A program made the translations under genes and the position numbers. Below, in pieces: positions 57,798-64,000 of a DNA stretch of 64,000 bases. This DNA comes from Lachancea mirantina (Eukaryota > Ascomycota > Saccharomycetes > Saccharomycetales > Saccharomycetaceae). Under the pieces are notes generated by a model, which saw only the letters and a list, made by a program, of their open reading frames with translations, was not told where the DNA came from and searched no databases. Location: the NCBI GenBank assembly GCA_900074745.1, contig LT598468.1, positions 248,001 to 312,000 on the forward strand. The letters run 5' to 3'. Position 1 is the stretch's first letter. Each line of letters starts with the position of its first letter.

Positions 57798-58862
57798 TCA
57801 CAATTGTAACACTTCGCACTCACGCTTTCGCAATGGCAGTTGACTTGCCACCCAATTACTGTCTCTCAGCATGGCTTTGGGGTCTCGGACGTGTTTAAGG
57901 GCCTTATTCGCCAAAACGTTTTGATATGTGTCCTCGTGCTCTTTGTATTCCCGTATCAACTTGTTTTCATCGAACTCAACAAACAAACGAGTATCGTAAA
58001 CCCTGAACAACACTCCATCGACTCTTAAGAAAAATCTGCTCAAAACGAGAAGCCGTTCGTTCATGACCCTAACTTTAACATTGAGCACCCCAATACCATT
58101 ATCTGCCAATTCGTCTTCAAACAAAATCATATCATCGTAAAACAAAATTGGGTCAGGACGAGACAATTTATCAATGGGTATTCGCTCTTGGTCGTCCCTT
58201 TTCAGGCTGGGGCCTTCAAAATGTCCTTTATAGCTTGTTGTATATGTCCAATCGTAGTGATGTCCTATCTCGAGCGAGGTATCCTGCAGGTCAGCGCTTT
58301 TCTCCCTATTTCGCTTCTTCGACGAGATCCATTTATGAGCGTAAGAAACCCTAATACCCGAATCTTCTAGTTTTACCGCCTTCAAGGCTTCTAACGCGTT
58401 AAACTCCATGACGAATCCATGGGCTTTATTTTCCACTCGCACAAAACTGTTACCAAAAATCATTTCCGGTAATGCAAGCCCCCTCAGCTTCTCCTCCCAC
58501 TGCTCCATCTCCACCGAATTCAAAATCGTTTTCTTGCGAGTTGAAATGGTCCAATCTCCAATTGTTATCGAGGGCTCATCTTCAGCAGGAAATCTCGCCT
58601 TTGGGGCTGGAATAATGACAGCCCCGCAATGTGCGCACGGTGGATTGTTCGGATTATTGGCCCGATGCCTATGTATATGGCATCCACCGACTTGTGGTGC
58701 CACGTTCGTCGTGGTGTTTCCGGGTCCCATCGAATCTGTTTGGGTCGTTGGAACTGGAACTGCTTGAGGCATTCGAGACCTGACAGTTTGCATATGGATT
58801 TCCCTGGCTTTTGTTATCTGAATGGTATCAATTCCTCGCCCAAGGGCGTTCTTATTGTCCAT
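57798..58862 (-). CDS. TIP41: Tip41, TOR-pathway regulator of PP2A-like phosphatases
   Basis: 354 aa (yeast 356). Binds Tap42 and opposes TORC1 signalling through Sit4/PP2A. The N-terminal 90 residues are low complexity with a small Cys/His cluster (GCHIHRHRANN...CAHCGAV). The conserved TIP41 domain (about 97-325) includes WTISTRKKTILNSVEMEQWE, LPEMIFGNSFV, DPILFYDDMILFEDELADNG and VRVMNERLLVLSRFFLRVDG. Divergent from ERV2, 196 bp apart. Confidence 0.96.
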   Translation of the reverse strand: MDNKNALGRGIDTIQITKAREIHMQTVRSRMPQAVPVPTTQTDSMGPGNTTTNVAPQVGGCHIHRHRANNPNNPPCAHCGAVIIPAPKARFPAEDEPSITIGDWTISTRKKTILNSVEMEQWEEKLRGLALPEMIFGNSFVRVENKAHGFVMEFNALEALKAVKLEDSGIRVSYAHKWISSKKRNREKSADLQDTSLEIGHHYDWTYTTSYKGHFEGPSLKRDDQERIPIDKLSRPDPILFYDDMILFEDELADNGIGVLNVKVRVMNERLLVLSRFFLRVDGVLFRVYDTRLFVEFDENKLIREYKEHEDTYQNVLANKALKHVRDPKAMLRDSNWVASQLPLRKRECEVLQL

Positions 58863-59058
58863 TTTGCTCTCACTAGACCCTTAATCAATTTGGTAGGTTT
58901 TGACTTTCAGGGTATTTGACTAGTTCAATATTAAATTATCTTGAAATCAAGAAACCTGGTGAACTGAATGTTGGCCAAACTGACAACTGACAAAGTGAAG
59001 GTATAAAAGCAAGGCATTTGCGTCAGAAGTTGGGAACCTGATAATCTTTCATCGTCCA

Positions 59059-59628
59059 ATGATTTACAAACAGAGACTAGTGTCGATTGTAGGAGCGCTG
59101 GCGCTCATATTACTGTGGTACTACTATTCATCGGAAAAGCTGTCGTATACGACGGATAATGATCCTGGATCAGTTAAAATCGCCGAGGTTACGAGAAAGG
59201 CGGATTTCAAAACGGTAATGCCGTCGATGCCCGACCAGGAGTCCAAGGAAAAACTAGGTAGAGCGTCTTGGACGTATTTCCATACGTTACTGGCACGATT
59301 CCCCGACGAGCCCACCCAGGAAGAAAGGTTGAAATTAGCGACTTTTTTGCAACTGTATGCAGAATTGTATCCGTGCGGAGAGTGCTCGAAGCATTTCGTC
59401 AAAATGCTACAGCGATCTCCACCGCAAACGTCGAGCAGAGTCGCCGCTGCGATGTGGGGGTGTCATATGCACAATTTAGTGAATGAGCATTTAAAAAAAC
59501 CACTGTACGATTGCTCCAATATCTTAGACGATTACGACTGTGGCTGCGGTGATGGCGATGGGAAAATCGTAGAGGAACTCAAACTTAACAGAGTGTCCCT
59601 CGAAAAAGAGGATAAACAACGGGGTTAA
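59059..59628 (+). CDS. ERV2: Erv2, FAD-linked sulfhydryl oxidase of the ER
   Basis: 189 aa (yeast 196). Flavoenzyme that makes disulfides in the ER lumen with O2 and passes them to Pdi1. An N-terminal signal anchor (about 7-23) is followed by the ERV/ALR domain (about 65-160). The active-site pair is Cys106-Cys109 (PCGEC), the FAD-binding motif is WGCHMHNLVNEHLKKP (about 133-148), a structural disulfide joins Cys135 and Cys152, and the shuttle pair is CGC at Cys161/Cys163. All expected cysteines are present. Convergent with STE18, 53 bp apart. Confidence 0.96.
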   Translation: MIYKQRLVSIVGALALILLWYYYSSEKLSYTTDNDPGSVKIAEVTRKADFKTVMPSMPDQESKEKLGRASWTYFHTLLARFPDEPTQEERLKLATFLQLYAELYPCGECSKHFVKMLQRSPPQTSSRVAAAMWGCHMHNLVNEHLKKPLYDCSNILDDYDCGCGDGDGKIVEELKLNRVSLEKEDKQRG

Positions 59629-59681
59629 ATGGAGCAGGAGTCTTTTATTTCGTATCCTAGTCGCTTGGCTAAAAGTATATG

Positions 59682-60002
59682 CTACATCAGCACACAACAC
59701 GTGGAGCTCTCGCTCTGGTGTCCGGCGTATTTGCGCTGCGAGCCGCGCGTGCTGCCACGAAACGGGTTGGAACCTGGCGGTGGGTGACCCCATATGCCAG
59801 GTAGTGTATAGTCTCGATGGGACGTGCTATAATCGATGATCGACAGACACGAATTCGACGCAGTGATTCTTTCCCGCTTGATCTCCTCCCGCAGTCTCTT
59901 GTTCAGCTCATTGATACGTTTCAGTTTGAGAAACTGGATTTTGATGGGCACTTCGAGTTCTGCCATCTTAGGTTCTACTGGATCGCTCTCACACCGATGC
60001 AT
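59682..60002 (-). CDS. STE18: Ste18, G-protein gamma subunit of the mating pathway
   Basis: 106 aa (yeast 110). Forms G-beta-gamma with Ste4 and signals pheromone binding to Ste20, Ste5 and Far1. The core FLKLKRINELNKRLREEIKR (about 24-43) and ERITASNSCL then DYTLPGIWGHPPPGSN match the family almost exactly. The C-terminus is CCVLM: Cys103 of the CVLM CaaX box would be farnesylated and Cys102 palmitoylated, as in yeast CCTLM. The first ATG is used; Met13 has a better start context and is possible. No clear pheromone-response element was seen upstream. Confidence 0.95.
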   Translation of the reverse strand: MHRCESDPVEPKMAELEVPIKIQFLKLKRINELNKRLREEIKRERITASNSCLSIIDYSTSHRDYTLPGIWGHPPPGSNPFRGSTRGSQRKYAGHQSESSTCCVLM

Positions 60003-61005
60003 TTACATGCCAGCATTTGACATTGTACGCATTGTCAATGCTGCTTATATACACACGATAATAACGCTGCAATCACCTTTCAATTTTTGAGGCTCATATG
60101 AGGAATATATATTGTGTAGACGTATGTTGTAGTTTGATATGAAATCGTCATTTCACACATTGTTTAAAGGGATACCCCGACTATGTGATGCGTATATTAA
60201 AAAAAGGGCATTACGCGAGAGAATGCATGTACTTCGGTAATGACTTTTAAGAAGCTATTAGTGGCGGAGACAATGTTATATGATGGAATAATAAGATGAC
60301 CGGTCTCAAAAGCCTGGATGGCTCGTAAAATCATCTACAAATATACTGATTGGGTCAAAAAAAGCCTGGCACTTCAAATGCGGAGGAAAAATCAGAATCA
60401 GCTACAAAGTAAACCAGCATGTGACGCTTCATGGTCTTTCTGACCGGTTTTATCTTGATTCGACCCTGCTTCACCTCATTGCGGTGTAACGCTGGGGACG
60501 AACACTGCCGTCAGTAGTGCTCGAAAGATCAGAATCAATTTCGTAAGAAGTTACTACAAAGTACGACGAGTCACCCGTGAATATAGTAATGTTAATGGGC
60601 GACGGGCCATGCCCGACGGCCCAGGATCAGATTGAGGATTGTGCTCTAATGTATTTCAATGAAATTAAACTTAATTTGTAATCAGCCAAATCTGTCAGAA
60701 TCTAACTCGGGAAAGGGTACAGACTCGCCAATTTTCACGAACTAAGTCGATGGAAACAGTGAATATGCGGTCGAAAATGCTAGGAACGTCCTTGGTGCTG
60801 GCCGAAACCCGGTAGCAAGCCAGCATGGGTTTACACCGGATCACGTGACCATGATAGGTCAGTATTACCCGGTCTCTTCTTTTGAGAATGTGCTCACGTG
60901 ATATATATCACACGTCACGAATCTCAGCATTCAAGTTTCTTCAATAAGATTTGTAATATACTTTTACCAACCCCGCCTCCAGTAACCAAACGAACTACAG
61001 CCAGA
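60003..61005. other. Divergent intergenic region STE18-TMH11
   Basis: 1003 bp. CACGTG boxes lie at 60842 and 60895, the latter about 106 bp before TMH11. A small GC-rich hairpin (CGGGC-CAT-GCCCG) occurs near 60608. No ORF or RNA gene is supported. Confidence 0.55.
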
Positions 61006-61323
61006 ATGGAACACCCAGCTTTCACTTTGAGTGCTCTCGTCGCGGCAGGTGGCGCCATGGGTTACATGCGCAAGGGCTCCGTGCCCTCGCTCGCCGCAGG
61101 GCTTCTGTTTGGCGGTGTTTACGGTTACGCAGGGTACTTACTGCACAAGAACGCCGATGGCGGACTAGAGCTGGCACTAGGTGCCAGCTCTCTCATGTTG
61201 GTGACAGGAATCGCGAGAGGCATCCCCTCGCGCTTCCGGAAGCCCGTTCCGCTCGTCTTGACCGTGCTGGGCGGACTTGGTTCCGCGTACTACTTCAAGA
61301 AGTACAAGGAGTTTTACCCCTGA
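61006..61323 (+). CDS. TMH11: Tmh11/TMEM14-family small mitochondrial membrane protein
   Basis: 105 aa, exactly the length of yeast YJR085C. Four closely packed hydrophobic helices rich in Gly and small residues (MEHPAFTLSALVAAGGAMGY, then GSVPSLAAGLLFGGVYGYAG), ending YYFKKYKEFYP as in yeast. TMEM14 proteins are mitochondrial inner-membrane proteins with roles suggested in haem or metabolite transport. The frame is open 36 codons upstream, but homology starts at ATG 61006, with good context. Confidence 0.96.
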   Translation: MEHPAFTLSALVAAGGAMGYMRKGSVPSLAAGLLFGGVYGYAGYLLHKNADGGLELALGASSLMLVTGIARGIPSRFRKPVPLVLTVLGGLGSAYYFKKYKEFYP

Positions 61324-62692
61324 TTCAGTGGACTTTAATGCCCATTGCCCTGTCCATAGATGCCGCATGCGGCCATATGTCATATTCTTTGTAGAGGAAA
61401 TAAACACAAAGCCTTTTTTAATATCAAAACTATTTAGAGAATTGCACCAGTCGTACTTGTACTTATCCCGTATGCTACTTCTGCGGGCCGGAGTTTCTGC
61501 CGAGCACATCGTGCCAGCAGCAGCTGTCCCGATCGTCCATTTTTTTTTTAATTTCTGCGCGGAACTCCTGGTTGTTCCGTCCTGTTGGAATTTCAAAACA
61601 TCAAATTGTAGAAGGGTGGGGATGTTCCCCCACAAACCGGCCACCCTGCCGGTTTCCTCTTCTTTTTCTCCTCCTGTTGTCAGGCCTTGCCAGTGATGCC
61701 AGCGTCGCTACAAGGTCGCGAGGGGTCACGTGCCTGGAGCGCTTACTGTCCGGAGACAGAAGTCTTTCTGACGGGGTCCTCGCTTAAGCTGGCAGTGCTG
61801 TTCTTTCTAGAGGCAGCTGGCGACACTGGAGAAACAGATGGGATAACGAAAGGAGCAGAGATCTCGGAGGTCAAAACTAGGAAAGCCATTGTTGATGATA
61901 TTTGCTATAGTGGGTTGTGGGTTGGATTGCTTGATTGAACTATTGTTTGCTGTGTAAGCTTATTGTTCTTGATGATTGTAACCAGACTACATTTCCTCAA
62001 CAGCTCCATTCAATCTTCTTCTTTTATACTTTCCGTCCTGTCCTTGCCATTCGTTCTAGGGATCACACATTCATGACCGCCCGTGAAGTTTGTCATCCCG
62101 CTTCGCGCAAACCAGTCATGACCATCGTGACTAACAGACAGTCACGCCCATGACGACGACACACTGATGCTGAACTTCACGATGGGCATGACGGAGCGCA
62201 GATTAACGTGCGACCTTGCCTCAACCAAGCCTCCTGCTGCTGTCTCTCCGCTTAAAGACTACGGCCATTACCATCGTTTTGAGAGACAGGCTCAGACTTG
62301 GCCCTAGTAGCACGGCAATCTCGGAAAAATTCGATTTCCGCCGCAGAGACGGAGCCGTGGCCGGTGTTTACACGGATAGAAGCAGCGCAGCGCAGGTATG
62401 AGTGCGAAAGGCATTTCGCACGGATGAGCACAGACAGCCACGGACGGGGGGTCACGAAGAGGGTTAGAGCGGGGTGCGGCGAAGAAAAGTGCGCGGGGGA
62501 GAGACGCATTCTCGGAAGCTCGGATTATCAAACTGTTCCGTGCATTCGAATGCTTGGCCCAGCGGCTAAAAGTTCGGAAAAACAGGTTGCCACGGACAAC
62601 AGTTTTCTCTGGAACGGCGTGGAACGATGGGAACGAGGAGCATGTGACTTTTTTTCTCTCCCTCTCTTTCTCTCTCTCGTGGAATCTGAATC
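61324..62692. other. Convergent intergenic region TMH11-CSN12
   Basis: 1369 bp between convergent stops, unusually long since it need hold no promoter. It contains a cluster of four dyads (62071-62191), a CACGTG box at 61727 and a CT-rich tract at about 62648-62680. Frames of up to 160 codons occur but have shadow-like, GC-driven composition and no recognised family. Confidence 0.55.
62071..62191. repeat. Cluster of four TCAYG/CRTGA dyads
   Basis: Four inverted repeats within 121 bp: TCATG-ACCGCC-CGTGA (62071), TCATG-ACCAT-CGTGA (62116), TCACG-CC-CATGA (62142) and TCACG-ATGGG-CATGA (62177). The fourth is a near reverse copy of the second, and its CGTGAAGTT flank also matches the first. Confidence 0.7.
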
Positions 62693-63973
62693 TCACAGTT
62701 GGGACTGTGGTGATGAAACTAGTTTTGGGAACGGGTTCGATTTGCTCAGTACAATGACCCGGTTCGCATGCGATAGGTAGCCCCTCACGTAGCCTCGAGC
62801 TATCAGGTCAGCCAAAAGACACTCCGTTTCGTCGTGGTCGTCGTCGGTAATGTGGGTCACGTGACTGTGCTTGGCGGAGTAGCGTATAGCAGCGACAAAG
62901 CTTGCGAGCGGGACGACAGACGCGGCCGGGTCCTTAAAGCCGGCGCGTGTCGTTTTGATCAGTTTGAGGAGCACGAGTTGGCGGATTAGAACCGTTGCGA
63001 CGTACAAGTTGCGGCGCATGAGGAACATCTCGTTGGCTGCGAGCCATTTGTCGAACTCACGCAGATCGCCGTTTAGAACGCTCTTGATCAGCGGGGCGTA
63101 CAGCAGAGCGACTCGTGGATGGTATTGCGCCAAGGCGCTCATATCGGGGTACCAGTGGCTCGCCAAGAGGGCGAAGGGGACAAGCAGGGCAACGATTTTG
63201 TCTGTTTGGCGCGACATCTGCGAGGCGTTGGCAGGGCATCCCAACCACGCGCGCTGCAAATATTCAAAGCCGCGCCGGTAGTCGCCCTCGTGGCAACCGT
63301 AGTGTTCGCCCAAGTAGTAAAGATACGTGATTAATTGAGACCGATGGCTGCGCAGCGCTTTTTCGGGCGCGGGAAGCTCCGAAACGCGACTCGCGATGAC
63401 TTTGACCAAGTTTCGCACCATGTCCCTGTTTCCGAGCTGCTGGTAGATCTTGAATTCGATGTTGATGAAGTAATATACCCCCCACTTCTTGTTTCTCTGG
63501 AAATCCGGATTTCTGTCGTTCAGGCAAAGCTTGAAACTCGTATGTATGGTGCGCACGCATTTTTCCAAAAAAGTCTCTTCCTCGAGGTCTCCCTTCACTT
63601 TCTTCTTTTTGTTTGCCGTTATAGACTCCTCTTTTGCCCTTCGGTCCAGTTCCTGGCCGACTTTCAAGAGCTGTCGAGCACAGGATTGCAATACGTCTGT
63701 TATCCACGCTTCTTCGCCATCTGCGATACGATTTAAAGCCTTCAACTGTTCATTGCTCAATTCGAACAAGGCCTCAGAGTATGTGCCCTCGGTAGCGTAT
63801 GTCTGCTTCAGTTGTTGCGTGATCTGTAGAAACCTAGCTAGCTTTTCGTCCCGGACATTTTGAATAGCCAAGACATCGTTTTGACACTGAAACTTAAAAT
63901 TCACAAAATCAATGAGCCTCAGGTCTGCCTTCTTGCGTTTAAAGCTAGCAACCACGTCCTTTAAGCTGCTCAT
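62693..63973 (-). CDS. CSN12: Csn12, PCI-domain subunit of COP9 signalosome / TREX-2-like
   Basis: 426 aa (yeast 423). PCI-domain protein found with the yeast COP9 signalosome and, with Thp3 and Sem1, in a complex linked to transcription elongation and splicing. Conserved features include NKKWGVYYFINIEFKIYQQL (about 170-190), RSHRSQLITYLYYLGEHYGC followed by AWLGCP (about 222-258), and a C-terminal PCI winged-helix region (about 300-420). The ATG at 63973 is 28 bp from the right edge, so its promoter is outside. Convergent with TMH11, as in the YJR085C-YJR084W pair. Confidence 0.94.
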   Translation of the reverse strand: MSSLKDVVASFKRKKADLRLIDFVNFKFQCQNDVLAIQNVRDEKLARFLQITQQLKQTYATEGTYSEALFELSNEQLKALNRIADGEEAWITDVLQSCARQLLKVGQELDRRAKEESITANKKKKVKGDLEEETFLEKCVRTIHTSFKLCLNDRNPDFQRNKKWGVYYFINIEFKIYQQLGNRDMVRNLVKVIASRVSELPAPEKALRSHRSQLITYLYYLGEHYGCHEGDYRRGFEYLQRAWLGCPANASQMSRQTDKIVALLVPFALLASHWYPDMSALAQYHPRVALLYAPLIKSVLNGDLREFDKWLAANEMFLMRRNLYVATVLIRQLVLLKLIKTTRAGFKDPAASVVPLASFVAAIRYSAKHSHVTHITDDDHDETECLLADLIARGYVRGYLSHANRVIVLSKSNPFPKLVSSPQSQL

Positions 63974-64000
63974 TTGGTGCTTTGTTTATCCTTCTCCATA

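Noticed and set aside
62298-62780. 160-codon plus-strand frame next to CSN12
   Set aside because: Does not start with a supported ATG, composition is low-complexity Arg/Ser/Glu, and it overlaps the CSN12 3' end antisense.

Overview
This window is nuclear chromosomal DNA from a budding yeast of the family Saccharomycetaceae. Almost every long reading frame is recognisable as the counterpart of a Saccharomyces cerevisiae gene. Genes are compact and nearly intron-free. The two introns seen (VPS55, HNT2) have GTATGT donors, short length and yeast branch points. The gene order interleaves pairs of S. cerevisiae regions that are whole-genome-duplication sisters: YDR313C-YDR305C with YHR066W-YHR059W, and YJR093C-YJR084W with YPR041W-YPR037C. 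That pattern is expected of a lineage that split off before the duplication. Moderate GC content and protein similarity make Lachancea my best guess; this is an inference.

Layout. 1-7 kb: SPP41 (runs off the left edge), the amino-acid-sensing transcription factor STP1 and the GC-rich nucleotide-sugar-transporter-like YMD8, all on the minus strand. 7-11.3 kb: a 1.35 kb spacer with a perfect 34-bp palindrome and heat-shock/CRE-type sites, then mitochondrial Hsp70 SSC1 and the intron-bearing VPS55. 12-37.5 kb: PIB1, SSF1, RRP3, TFB1, SSZ1, SUM1, RPP1, an unrecognised ORF, GIC1/2, VMA22, SRB7, PMT7, an unrecognised multi-spanning membrane protein, tRNA-Val(CAC), an F-box protein (YDR306C type), HNT2 and FYV4. 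37.6-64 kb: FIP1, BUD4, tRNA-Leu(UAG), JSN1, GRR1, BIR1, TIF5, EMC2, TIP41, ERV2, STE18, TMH11 and CSN12.

Functional themes. SSF1 and RRP3 are divergent ribosome-biogenesis genes, each with its own RRPE and PAC promoter elements; RPP1 and SSZ1 also serve RNA and ribosome biology. STP1 and GRR1 both belong to the SPS amino-acid-sensing pathway; GIC1/2, BUD4 and STE18 act in polarity and mating. The genes otherwise look like an ordinary mixture of housekeeping functions. No intact transposon, LTR, CRISPR array, rRNA or convincing centromere was seen.

The most unusual items are: the 34-bp palindrome upstream of YMD8; three AT-hook motifs inside BIR1; two unrecognised proteins (26.3-26.9 kb and 32.7-34.4 kb); coding-like but broken or ATG-less blocks between BUD4 and JSN1 and between TIF5 and EMC2; a cluster of four dyads near 62.1 kb; and concentration of CACGTG boxes in intergenic DNA.
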